DNA from: Pseudonocardia sulfidoxydans NBRC 16205
Lineage (GTDB): Bacteria > Actinomycetota > Actinomycetes > Mycobacteriales > Pseudonocardiaceae
Assembly: GCF_007989085.1 (NCBI RefSeq)
Contig: NZ_BJVJ01000011.1
Span: 40,047-104,046, forward strand
Length of the DNA: 64,000 nucleotides
Direction of reading: 5' to 3'
Both the position numbers and the translations under genes were made by a program. Positions 55,985-63,397 of the stretch are shown piece by piece; the stretch's first letter is position 1, and every line of letters starts with the position of its first letter. The notes beneath the pieces are model-generated. The model had not been told where the DNA came from. It made no database searches and was given only the letters and a program-made list of their open reading frames with translations.

Positions 55985-56920
55985 ATGAGCGACGACGCCT
56001 TCACCGCGCGGATGCAGGAGCACCGCCGGGAGCTGCACGTGCACTGCTACCGGATGCTCGGCTCGTTCGACGAGGCCGAGGACCTGGTACAGGAGACGTT
56101 CCTGCGGGCCTGGAGGGCGCGGGAGTCGTTCGACGAGGCGACGAACCTGCGCGCGTGGCTGTACCGGATCGCGACGAACGCGTGCCTGGACGTGCTGCGG
56201 CGCAGGAAGAGGGCGACGCCGAGGTCGGAGAGCCCGGCCGAGGTGACGTGGCTGCAGCCCTATCCCGACGAGCTGCTCGACGCGGTCGCGCCCAGCGCGG
56301 AGCGGCCCGATGTCGTCGCGGTCGCGCGGGAGACGATCGGGCTGGCGTTCCTCGCCGCGATCCAGCTACTGCCGCCGCGGCAGCGGGCGGTGCTGGTGCT
56401 GCGCGACGTGCTGGAGTGGTCGGCCGCCGAGACCGCGGACCTGCTGGAGACGACGGTCCCGGCGGCCAACAGCGCGTTGCAGCGGGCCCGGGCGACGCTG
56501 CGCGAGCGCCTCCCGGAGGACCACGGATCGTGGCAGGCACCCGCGCCGACCGAGGACGAGCAGGCACTGCTGGAGCGGTTCGTCCGCGCGCACACCACCG
56601 GTGACCCGGACGAGCTGGTGGCGCTGGTGCGCCACGACATCCGCGTGACCATGCCGCCCTACCCGATGCAGTACAACGGCCTCGACGAGCTGTGGCCGCT
56701 GTTCGAGCGGGCCACCTCCGGCACCGACGGCGACTGGCGGCTGCTGCCCACCGCGGCCAACCGGATGCCGGCGGCGGCGAGCTACCTGCGGGTGACCGGC
56801 ACCGACGAGTACGTGCCGTTCAAGCTGGACGTGCTGCGGATCATCGACGGGAAGATCGCCGAGATCACGACCTTCGGGCCGGCGCGGTTCGCCGACCACG
56901 GGCTGCCCGCGTCGCTGTGA
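55985..56920 (+). CDS. ECF sigma factor with SnoaL-like C-terminal domain
   Basis: A 311-residue sigma factor of the SigX5/TIGR02960 kind. Region 2: HRRELHVHCYRMLGSFDEAE, DLVQETFLRAWRARESF, LRAWLYRIATNACLDVLRR. Region 4: LPPRQRAVLVLRDVLEWSAA and VPAANSALQRARATLRERL. Residues 195-300 form an NTF2/SnoaL-like domain (LLERFVRAHTTGDPDELVAL, YLRVTGTDEYVPFKLDVLRI). In these ECFs the C-terminal domain replaces a separate anti-sigma and tunes activity. It is 43 bp after DUF899. Confidence 0.93.
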   Translation: MSDDAFTARMQEHRRELHVHCYRMLGSFDEAEDLVQETFLRAWRARESFDEATNLRAWLYRIATNACLDVLRRRKRATPRSESPAEVTWLQPYPDELLDAVAPSAERPDVVAVARETIGLAFLAAIQLLPPRQRAVLVLRDVLEWSAAETADLLETTVPAANSALQRARATLRERLPEDHGSWQAPAPTEDEQALLERFVRAHTTGDPDELVALVRHDIRVTMPPYPMQYNGLDELWPLFERATSGTDGDWRLLPTAANRMPAAASYLRVTGTDEYVPFKLDVLRIIDGKIAEITTFGPARFADHGLPASL

Positions 56921-56928
56921 CGGGCACG

Positions 56929-57099
56929 TCAGGCCGCGGAGTGGGCCGGCGCCCCGTCCCAGAGCCACTGCTCGGTCATCTCCTCGCCGCACTCCGGGCA
57001 CGGCACCAGGAACCCCAGGCCGTCGATCCCGGGCAGCTCGGCCTCGACCTCGCAGCCGGCGCACGTCCACCAGCCGATCGCGCTCTTTCCGGCATCCAT
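56929..57099 (-). CDS. Small zinc-ribbon protein, 56 residues
   Basis: MDAGKSAIGWWTCAGCEVEA begins a small protein with two CxxC pairs, C-AG-C and C-PE-C, 19 residues apart, which should form a zinc ribbon. The tail EEMTEQWLWDGAPAHSAA is acidic. No helix for membrane insertion. Function unknown; it may bind a partner protein or RNA. Its 3' end is 8 bp from the convergent sigma gene. Confidence 0.7.
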   Translation of the reverse strand: MDAGKSAIGWWTCAGCEVEAELPGIDGLGFLVPCPECGEEMTEQWLWDGAPAHSAA

Positions 57100-57210
57100 G
57101 ACCGCCGATGGTAACCACAATCGTGTAGTTCGCTCGCCCGCCACGCGTAGGAACGTGTCGTCGCCGGTGTCCGCTTGCCGTGAAGACCTCCTGGCTGCGA
57201 CGCTTTTCCG

Positions 57211-58209
57211 ATGGCAGGTACGGACGCCACCGACGCAGCCGACCCCGTCTCCGACCTCATCGAGTCCCAGCTCGCCGACGCCGGCGCGACGTGGACCGTC
57301 GGCGTCGGCGGCGCACTCGCCGAGTTCGAACGACGCCCCGCCGAACCCGCCGCGCGAGGCCCGCGCTGCGTCGTCACCGCGCGGGGCGGGGTGCGGCTCG
57401 ACCGGGTGCCCGGGGTGGAGGTCGTCGCCTACGAGACGCCGTCGGGGCCCGGCCAGCGCTGGGACCACGCCATCTCGTTCTGCCTGCCCGTCGAGGTGGC
57501 CCAGCGCGGGAACCGGGCCGTCGTCACCCGGCTCGGGCCCGACGACGACGCCATCCGCCCCCGCGACCGCGCCGCGGTCCTCTACGACCTGGGCCTCGCC
57601 ATCCCCACCGTCGACGCCTGCGTGCGCACCGCCGACCCGGCCGTGCGCGACCTGCTCGACGACGCCTGCGGCGAGCCGCTCGGCTCCGAGACCGTCACGA
57701 CGCTCGTCCGGCGCAGCCCCCACCGCGTGTTCGTCAGTGCCTGCGGCCGGGTCGAGGTGTTCGCCCGCATCGCCCAGCCCGGCACCGACACCCCCGACGG
57801 CCCCCACACCCACGTCCGCCCCGAGCTGCTGCGCCCCGAGCACACCCACCCCGGCACCGCTCCGATCGGCCCGGGGCTGGTCACCTGCATGACCCTGCAC
57901 CCCGTCCACCCGGTCACCAACGCCAACGGCCACGCCGTCGACTTCGACGCCACCCGCCACGCCGCCTTCCAACGCCTCCTCGACGCCTTCGGCGACCCCG
58001 TCGCCGGCGCCCACAAGGCCATGACGATCGCCGCCGTCCGCGCCGGCGTCGGCCCCGACCTCACGATGCTGCCGCGCGATCCCGCGTCCCGCGCCGCCGT
58101 TGCAGTGACGCTGCGTCAGCTTTTCCACACCGACGGACCGTCCCCGACCCTCGACGTCTGGCGGGCACGACATCCGCCGGATGCCGGTCTGCTGCATCCG
58201 GACGGCTGA
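57211..58209 (+). CDS. Conserved hypothetical protein, DUF6925-like
   Basis: A 332-residue soluble protein that I match, with moderate certainty, to DUF6925: RCVVTARGGVRLDRVPGVEV, QRWDHAISFCLPV, LGPDDDAIRPRDRAAVLYDL, VFVSACGRVEVFARIAQPG and SPxGPHTHVRPELL-like text (DTPDGPHTHVRPELL). The HTH and HxVHPV segments (CMTLHPVHPVTN) hold candidate metal ligands. No signal peptide. The gene stands alone; a GC hairpin 185 bp past its stop is shared with the convergent HAD gene. Confidence 0.65.
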   Translation: MAGTDATDAADPVSDLIESQLADAGATWTVGVGGALAEFERRPAEPAARGPRCVVTARGGVRLDRVPGVEVVAYETPSGPGQRWDHAISFCLPVEVAQRGNRAVVTRLGPDDDAIRPRDRAAVLYDLGLAIPTVDACVRTADPAVRDLLDDACGEPLGSETVTTLVRRSPHRVFVSACGRVEVFARIAQPGTDTPDGPHTHVRPELLRPEHTHPGTAPIGPGLVTCMTLHPVHPVTNANGHAVDFDATRHAAFQRLLDAFGDPVAGAHKAMTIAAVRAGVGPDLTMLPRDPASRAAVAVTLRQLFHTDGPSPTLDVWRARHPPDAGLLHPDG

Positions 58210-58394
58210 ACATCAACGGCGCGTCGTCGCGGCCGCGCCGCTCCCGCTAACGAACCGCGAGCCGGCACCGAGTGCATCGACGGACGGGAAAGCCCAGATC
58301 GGACGCTGATTCCGCGGTGCGCTGGTGGTATCGCGGATGGCACGGTCGACCGGCCCGTCCGTGGGTCGGTTGGTGCCCTCCCGCCACGACCCAC

Positions 58395-58426
58395 GGTCCA
58401 CGCCGGCGTGCCCGCCGGCGTGGACC
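58395..58426. terminator. Bidirectional hairpin between convergent genes
   Basis: GGTCCACGCCGGCG and CGCCGGCGTGGACC form a perfect 14-bp stem with a TGCC loop, 28 bp beyond the HAD gene's 3' end. It does not belong to the three repeated families. The rest of the 244-bp gap shows no gene. Confidence 0.75.
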
Positions 58427-58453
58427 ACCGGGAGACCATGACGGGCGCCGCCG

Positions 58454-59233
58454 TCACACTTCGTGCACGAGGTCCGCGATCGAGTCGACGACGCGCCCCG
58501 GCCGGTACGGGAACCTCTCGACGTCGCCGGCCTGCGTGATCCCGGTCAGCACCAGCACCGTCTGCATCCCGGCCTCCAGGCCCGCGACGACATCGGTGTC
58601 CATGCGGTCGCCGATCATCACCGTGGTCTCCGAGTGGGCGCCGAGCCGGTTGAGGGCGGCGCGCATCATCAGCGGGTTGGGCTTCCCGACGAAGTACGGC
58701 TGCACCCCCGTGGCCCGGCTGACCAGCGCCGCCACCGCACCCGTCGCCGGCAGCGGACCCTCCGCCGACGGGCCCGTCGGATCCGGGTTCGTGGCGACGA
58801 ACCGGGCGCCGTTCGTGACGAGGCGGATCGCCGTCGTCACCGCCTCGAAGCTGTAGGTGCGCGTCTCCCCCAGCACCACGTAGTCCGGGTCGCGGTCGGT
58901 GAGGACGTAGCCGATCTCGTGCAGCGCCGTCGTCAGCCCCGCCTCACCCACGACGAAGGCCGTCCCCGCCGGCCGCTGCCCCTCCAGGAACGACGCCGTC
59001 GCCAGCGCGGAGGTCCAGATCGCCTCCTCGGGCACGTCGATCCCCGTGCGCAGCAACCGGAACCGCAGGTCGCGCGGCGTGTGGATCGAGTTGTTCGTCA
59101 GCACCAGGAAGGGCGCCGCGGACTCGCGCAACCGGGACACGAACGCGTCGGCCCCCGGGATCAGCCGCCCCTCGTGCACAAGAACGCCGTCCATGTCGGT
59201 CATCCACGCCTCGACGGGCCTCGTCTCGGACAT
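58454..59233 (-). CDS. HAD-IIA family phosphatase (NagD-like)
   Basis: A 259-residue HAD phosphatase. Motif I reads WMTDMDGVLVHEG (D-x-D nucleophile), motif II LVLTNNS, motif III with Lys in FVGKPNPLMM, and motif IV VMIGDRMDTDVVAGLEAGM. The C2A cap between motifs II and III is of NagD type. It removes phosphate from small metabolites such as nucleotides or sugar phosphates. The ATG is six bases after TACGCT, a leaderless layout. Confidence 0.92.
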   Translation of the reverse strand: MSETRPVEAWMTDMDGVLVHEGRLIPGADAFVSRLRESAAPFLVLTNNSIHTPRDLRFRLLRTGIDVPEEAIWTSALATASFLEGQRPAGTAFVVGEAGLTTALHEIGYVLTDRDPDYVVLGETRTYSFEAVTTAIRLVTNGARFVATNPDPTGPSAEGPLPATGAVAALVSRATGVQPYFVGKPNPLMMRAALNRLGAHSETTVMIGDRMDTDVVAGLEAGMQTVLVLTGITQAGDVERFPYRPGRVVDSIADLVHEV

Positions 59234-59349
59234 CCGCGCAGCGTAGGGCCCACGTCCCGATGCGGCCCGCCGGGAACGATCGGCCCCTCTCGTCCGTTCT
59301 CGTCATGTACACGGGCCGCCGACGGCGGACCCACGACGAGGAGGGGCTC

Positions 59350-60123
59350 ATGGGCACGGTCGTGACCATCATCATCCTGGTGGCGATCGTCGCCGGCGGG
59401 GTCTGGCTCGTGCGGCAGCACTCCGCGTCGCAGGCCCGCGAGCTCGAGGACGCCAAGGCCGAGGCCCGCCGCTGGGTCGAACGCCTCGGCGGGCAGGTCC
59501 TCAACCTCGTCGGTACCGACGAGGCCTCCAAGCAGGCCATGGCCGACGCGTCGGAGCGCTACAACGCGGCCGGCTCGCAGATGGAGCAGGCCCGCACCGC
59601 GGCCCAGTGCCGGCAGGTCACCGAGACCGCCTACGAGGGCCTCTACTACGTCCGCGCCGCCCGCACCGCGATGGGCATCGACCCCGGCCCCGACCTGCCG
59701 CCGCTGCCCGGCCAGCAGCGCGCGGGTGCAGTCTCCGAGGACCGCGACGTCGAGGTCGAGGGCCACTCCTACAGCGCCTCGCCGAACCCGTCCGACCGCA
59801 ACTCGCACTACTACCCGGGCGGCAACGTCGCCGGGCGGCCGGTCCCCGCCGGCTGGTACTCCGAGCCGTGGTGGAAGCCCGCGCTCGTCGCCGGCGCCTG
59901 GGGTTTCGGCTCGATGATGTTGTTCAGCGCCATGTTCTCCGGGATGTCCGGCGTCGCCTACGCCGACGGGTACGCCGATGGCATGGCCGCCGACGGCGGC
60001 GACTACGGCGACGGCGGCGGGGGCGACGCCGGCGACTTCGGCGGCCAGGACTTCGGGGGCGACTTCGGGGGCGGCGGTGATTTCGGGGGCGGTGATTTCG
60101 GCGGCGGAGGTTTCGACTTCTGA
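59350..60123 (+). CDS. DUF1542-like membrane-anchored protein with Gly-rich tail
   Basis: A 257-residue protein: N-terminal membrane helix (VVTIIILVAIVAGGVWLV), charged helical region (ASQARELEDAKAEARRWVERL, SERYNAAGSQMEQARTA), a Pro/Ser linker, a second hydrophobic stretch (PALVAGAWGFGSMMLFSAMF) and a C-terminal low-complexity tail of Asp/Gly/Phe repeats (DFGGGGDFGGG). This order matches DUF1542-annotated actinobacterial proteins. GAGGAGGGG precedes the ATG. A possible membrane-surface condensate-forming or scaffold protein, by composition only. Confidence 0.75.
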   Translation: MGTVVTIIILVAIVAGGVWLVRQHSASQARELEDAKAEARRWVERLGGQVLNLVGTDEASKQAMADASERYNAAGSQMEQARTAAQCRQVTETAYEGLYYVRAARTAMGIDPGPDLPPLPGQQRAGAVSEDRDVEVEGHSYSASPNPSDRNSHYYPGGNVAGRPVPAGWYSEPWWKPALVAGAWGFGSMMLFSAMFSGMSGVAYADGYADGMAADGGDYGDGGGGDAGDFGGQDFGGDFGGGGDFGGGDFGGGGFDF

Positions 60124-60257
60124 TCTTGGGGTAGATCCGTTCCGTCGGCCGACAGCTCCCCGGTCCCACGAACAACCGGACTCGTCCGGATCTCCCCGTC
60201 GACCGGCTCGGTGGTCTCACCCGAGCCGGTCGACGCATGTCCGGCGCTCAGCGGTTC

Positions 60258-60320
60258 CGCCGAGTTCGACGAGGGACTGGTTCGATCATGGTCGACACCA
60301 GTCCCATGTCGAGCTCGGCG
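60258..60320. repeat. Palindromic element family 2, copy D (63 bp)
   Basis: CGCCGAGTTCGAC and GTCGAGCTCGGCG bound 63 bp between convergent genes; inner arms GGGACTGGT/ACCAGTCCC also pair. The centre TTCGATCATGGTCGAC puts it in the same orientation as copy A. Confidence 0.93.
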
Positions 60321-60330
60321 TGGGGCACGG

Positions 60331-61167
60331 TCAGGGGCGGCCGACGGCGGGCTGGCACGTCGGGCACCAGAACAGGTTGCGTGCGGCGTGCTCCGCCGTC
60401 AGCACCGGCGTCCCGCACACCAGGCACGGCATCCCCTGCCGCCGGTAGACGTAGACCTCGCCGCCGTGCCGGTCCTTGCGCCCCGGCTCGCCGCGCCGGC
60501 GCGGATCGTGCTCCGGCGCGACCGTGTCGATGCGGCCCTTGCGCACCCCGTCGCGCATCAGCGCGACGAGATCGACCCACATCGCGTCCCACGTCGCCCG
60601 GGGCAGCGCCCTCCCGGGCAGCTGCGGGTCGATCCCGTGCCGGAACAGCAGCTCGGCCCGGTACACGTTCCCCACACCGGCGACGACCTTCTGGTCCATC
60701 AGCAACGTCGCCAACGGCGACGCCGACCTGCCGATCCGCGCCCACGCCAGGTCCGGGTCGGCGTCACGACGCAGCGGGTCCGGGCCCAGCCGCGCCCGCA
60801 GCGCCCGCACCTCGGCGTCGGTGATCAGCTCGCACGCCGTCGGCCCCCGCAGGTCGGCCCAGTGCGTGGCGCCGACGATCCGCATCCGCACCTGCCCCCG
60901 AGGCTCCGGCGGTGCGGCACCCGGCTCGGGCAGCTCCGTCTCGTCGAACGTGCCGTACAAGCCCAGGTGCACGTGCACGACCCGGTCGCGGCCGTAGCGG
61001 TGGAACAGGTGCTTGCCGTGGGCGTCGGCCCTGGTGAGGACGGCACCGTCGAGCAGCGCCGCCGACGCCTCGAACCGCCCCTGCGGGCTGCTCACCCGCA
61101 CCGGGGCGCGCCCGAACAGCCGGCCGTGCCGCCGCGCCAGCCGGTGCAGCGTGTGACCCTCGGGCAC
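60331..61167 (-). CDS. nei: Fpg/Nei family DNA glycosylase (endonuclease VIII)
   Basis: A 278-residue bifunctional DNA glycosylase/AP lyase for oxidised bases. After Met removal the N-terminus is PEGHTLHRLARRHGRLF: Pro is the Schiff-base nucleophile and Glu the acid. The helix-two-turn-helix is in LLMDQKVVAGVGNVYRAELLFRHGI (key residues K, N, GN-x-Y) and the zinc finger is C-LV-C ... C-PT-C at the end. The LHRLA opening is that of actinobacterial Nei1. It lies 3 bp downstream of rpiB. Confidence 0.93.
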   Translation of the reverse strand: MPEGHTLHRLARRHGRLFGRAPVRVSSPQGRFEASAALLDGAVLTRADAHGKHLFHRYGRDRVVHVHLGLYGTFDETELPEPGAAPPEPRGQVRMRIVGATHWADLRGPTACELITDAEVRALRARLGPDPLRRDADPDLAWARIGRSASPLATLLMDQKVVAGVGNVYRAELLFRHGIDPQLPGRALPRATWDAMWVDLVALMRDGVRKGRIDTVAPEHDPRRRGEPGRKDRHGGEVYVYRRQGMPCLVCGTPVLTAEHAARNLFWCPTCQPAVGRP

Positions 61168-61170
61168 CGG

Positions 61171-61644
61171 TCAGGCGCTCGGCAGCGGCGGGTAGTCGTG
61201 GGTCTTCTCGAACTCGGCGAGGATGTCGATGCGGCGCTGGTGGCGCGGCTCGTTCGAGAACGGCGTGTTCACGAACGCGTCGACGATCGCCTTCGCCTCG
61301 TCCTCGGAGTGCATCCGGGCGCCGATGCCGACGACGTGCGCGTTGTTGTGCTCCCGCGCCAGCGTCGCCGTCTCGACGTTCCAGGCCAGAGCGGCGCGGC
61401 AGCCCGGCACCTTGTTCGCCGAGATCTGCTCGCCGTTGCCCGAGCCCCCGAGCACGACGCCCAGCGAACCCTCGTCGGCGACGACGCGACGGCCCGTCTC
61501 CAGGCAGAACGCCGGGTAGTCGTCCTGTGCGTCGTAGGCCAGGGCCCCGACGTCGACCACCTCGTAACCGGCACCCGACAGATGCTCGACCAGAACGGCC
61601 TTGAGCTCGAAACCGGCATGGTCAGATCCGAGATACACGCGCAC
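61171..61644 (-). CDS. rpiB: Ribose-5-phosphate isomerase B
   Basis: A 157-residue RpiB, interconverting ribose-5-P and ribulose-5-P in the pentose phosphate pathway. VYLGSDHAGFELK and GVVLGGSGNGEQISANK are diagnostic; in actinobacterial RpiB the base is a Glu (GNGE) rather than the Cys of other bacteria. AREHNNAHVVGIGARM completes the site. The GTG start is six bases after AGGATT. The rpiB-nei order is common in actinobacteria. Only 17 bp separate it from the divergent DUF429 gene. Confidence 0.94.
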   Translation of the reverse strand: MRVYLGSDHAGFELKAVLVEHLSGAGYEVVDVGALAYDAQDDYPAFCLETGRRVVADEGSLGVVLGGSGNGEQISANKVPGCRAALAWNVETATLAREHNNAHVVGIGARMHSEDEAKAIVDAFVNTPFSNEPRHQRRIDILAEFEKTHDYPPLPSA

Positions 61645-61661
61645 GGGGAGAATCCTGCCCC

Positions 61662-62330
61662 ATGGTGGAGGTCGCGGGTGTCGACGGGGCACCGGGTGGC
61701 TGGGTGGTCGCCCGCGTGCGCCCGGGGGCCGTCCGCTGGGACGTGGTGCCCGACGCGGCGGCGGTCCTCTCCGTCACCGCCGGGTGTGCGGCGGTCGGCG
61801 TCGACATCCCGCTCGGTGTGCACGCGGGTGCTGCCCGGCGCGCGTGCGACGTCGAGACCGCGCGCCGGCTCGGGACCGCCCGCTCCTCGGTGTTCCCGGC
61901 GCCGCCGCGGGAGGTCCTCACCGCGCCCGACCACCCGACGGCGTGCGAGCGCGCGCGGACGTCGACGGGCAGGGCCATCAGCCTCCAGACCTTCCACATC
62001 GCGCCGCGCATCCTCGACTGGGACGCCGTGCCCGACCGGCCCGCGCACGTCGTCGAGGTGCACCCGGAGCTGTCGCTGCGCATGCTCGCCCCCGACGTCA
62101 CGTTCACGTCGAAGAAGACCGCACGCGGTGCGGGCCAACGGATCGCGGCCCTCGCCCGCTGGGTCGACCCGGCTGTCGCACTCGCCGACCTGCCCACCGG
62201 CGCGCGTCTCGACGACATCCCCGACGCCCTCGCCGCCGCCTGGTCGGCGCAGCGCTGGGCCCGCGGGACCGCCGAGGTCCTCGGCCCCGAACACGACGAC
62301 CGCGGCCGCCCGATGTTCGTCGCCGTGTGA
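61662..62330 (+). CDS. DUF429 protein (predicted RNase H-like nuclease)
   Basis: A 222-residue DUF429 protein: VAGVDGAPGGWVVARV with the first acidic residue of an RNase H-like fold, VGVDIPLGVH, then VFPAPPREVL, ISLQTFHIAPRI, VVEVHPELSLRML and DDIPDALAAAWSA. DUF429 is predicted to be a nuclease-like family of unknown target. It diverges from rpiB with a 17-bp gap in which both probable -10 elements must overlap. A 40-bp palindrome starts 6 bp past its stop. Confidence 0.9.
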   Translation: MVEVAGVDGAPGGWVVARVRPGAVRWDVVPDAAAVLSVTAGCAAVGVDIPLGVHAGAARRACDVETARRLGTARSSVFPAPPREVLTAPDHPTACERARTSTGRAISLQTFHIAPRILDWDAVPDRPAHVVEVHPELSLRMLAPDVTFTSKKTARGAGQRIAALARWVDPAVALADLPTGARLDDIPDALAAAWSAQRWARGTAEVLGPEHDDRGRPMFVAV

Positions 62331-62335
62331 ACCCT

Positions 62336-62375
62336 GTGAGTGGCGATAGTCGCTATCGCGACTATCGCCACTCAC
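62336..62375. repeat. Palindromic element family 1, copy 4 (40 bp)
   Basis: A perfect 18-bp inverted repeat, GTGAGTGGCGATAGTCGC and complement, with a TATC centre, between convergent DUF429 and DUF937 genes. Its sixth base is T where other copies have C, with the partner changed G to A, so pairing is kept. Confidence 0.95.
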
Positions 62376-62378
62376 GAC

Positions 62379-62948
62379 TCACTCCTTGCGGCCGCCGCCC
62401 AGCAGCCCGCCCAGCAGGTCACCCAAGCCGCCGCCGAGACCACCGCCGCCCTGGCCGGCGCCACCCGCACCACCCAGGAGGCCGCCCAGCAGGTCACCCA
62501 GGCCACCACCGCCCGACGCCCCACCGGCCCCGCCCGCCGCCGACCCACCCAGCTTCTTGGCCAGGTAGGACATCACGATCGGCGCGAGCAGCGGCAGCAG
62601 CTTGCTCATCAACCCACCGGCATTCCCACCGCCGAGCCCCGGGATCGACAACTGGTTGATCACCTGGTCCTGGTTGGACCCGAAGACGTGGCCGACGATC
62701 TTCTCGCCGTCGTTCGTGTCGACGTCGTTCAGGTTCACCCCGCCGTCGAGCAGCGAGCTGCTGTGCTGGTCGACGGCCTTGGCGAACGACGCGGCGCCAC
62801 CCGGATCATCGGTGTTGGCCTGGATTCCGCCCAGCAGGGCGGGCAGCGCCTGCCGCGTCGCCTGCTCGGCCGTCGCCTCGTCGGTACCCAACTGGGCCGC
62901 GAGGTCGCTCAAAGGGATCTGCGACAGGATCTCGTCCACCGGACTCAT
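62379..62948 (-). CDS. DUF937 protein with Gly-rich tail
   Basis: A 189-residue DUF937 protein: VDEILSQIPLSDLAAQLG, then the repeated helical text LPALLGGIQANTDDPGGA, HVFGSNQDQVINQLS and LMSKLLPLLAPIVMSYLAKK. The last 60 residues are a Gly/Leu repeat (GGLGDLLGGLLGG). DUF937/YidB-like proteins are of unknown function; a helical oligomerising role is likely by composition. Its upstream gap holds a possible structured leader for the opposite-strand gene. Confidence 0.85.
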   Translation of the reverse strand: MSPVDEILSQIPLSDLAAQLGTDEATAEQATRQALPALLGGIQANTDDPGGAASFAKAVDQHSSSLLDGGVNLNDVDTNDGEKIVGHVFGSNQDQVINQLSIPGLGGGNAGGLMSKLLPLLAPIVMSYLAKKLGGSAAGGAGGASGGGGLGDLLGGLLGGAGGAGQGGGGLGGGLGDLLGGLLGGGRKE

Positions 62949-63307
62949 GGCCGGAGAGTAGCGCCGTTTTGCCGTCCGAAGCAGACACTCCGCGTGCCCG
63001 CCCTCACACGCGATCCCACGATCTCCTCACCCGGACGAGGGCCTGTCGCGCCCGATGTGGGTGGTGCGACTCCGTGAAGTGACCACGCGAGCCCGAATGG
63101 GGATACGGTCCCCGGCAGACAACAAGAGCACCACCCGTCACACCCCCGGGGAGGTCCGCACAGGCGCTCGAAAAACACGAGACGGGACGGTTCCGCCAAG
63201 AACCGCCCCGTCGTCACGTCGCACCGCCGCCAGGGTCGCACCCCTGACGACGACAGCGCCCCGGACGAACCGGGGCTTCTCCCCTCCTGCCACAAAGGGG
63301 CCTTGCC
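62949..63307. promoter_or_regulatory. Structured 360-bp intergenic leader, unclassified
   Basis: No convincing gene. On the plus strand GACGGGACGGTTC and GAACCGCCCCGTC (63181-63212) form a 13-bp stem with one mismatch, and GCCCCGG/CCGGGGC (63258-63276) a 7-bp stem followed by a C/T-rich TTCTCCCCTCCTG stretch, terminator-like. GGGGATACGGTCCCC near 63100 is a further small hairpin. The layout suggests a regulated leader for the secreted-protein gene. I tested it by eye against the c-di-AMP (ydaO) class and did not find its conserved segments. Confidence 0.4.
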
Positions 63308-63397
63308 ATGCTCACCATAGACCGCGGGCCACACCGCGCCCGGCCGACCGCCCCCGTCCCCACCGCGTGTCCCGCGGAGGTGACCCGATGGGCCTGA
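63308..63397 (+). other. 29-codon open frame overlapping next gene, possible leader
   Basis: ATG CTC ACC opens a 29-residue frame (MLTIDRGPHRARPTAPVPTA ...) eight bases after AAGGGG. It overlaps the start of the secreted-protein gene by 10 bp in another frame. A coupling leader peptide is possible; the composition is poor in typical protein features, so it may be chance. Confidence 0.3.

Noticed and set aside
19208..60320. Insertion-sequence ends or attachment sites at the 63-bp copies
   Set aside because: No transposase or integrase gene in the window and no visible target duplications; a non-autonomous element mobilised from elsewhere remains possible.
62949..63307. c-di-AMP (ydaO) riboswitch before the secreted protein
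   Set aside because: The conserved ydaO segments are not present; only generic GC hairpins are seen.
62945..63334. A 129-codon minus frame over the right-hand intergenic region, Cys-containing
   Set aside because: No ribosome-binding site, no recognisable domain, and it lies over hairpins that fit a plus-strand leader better.
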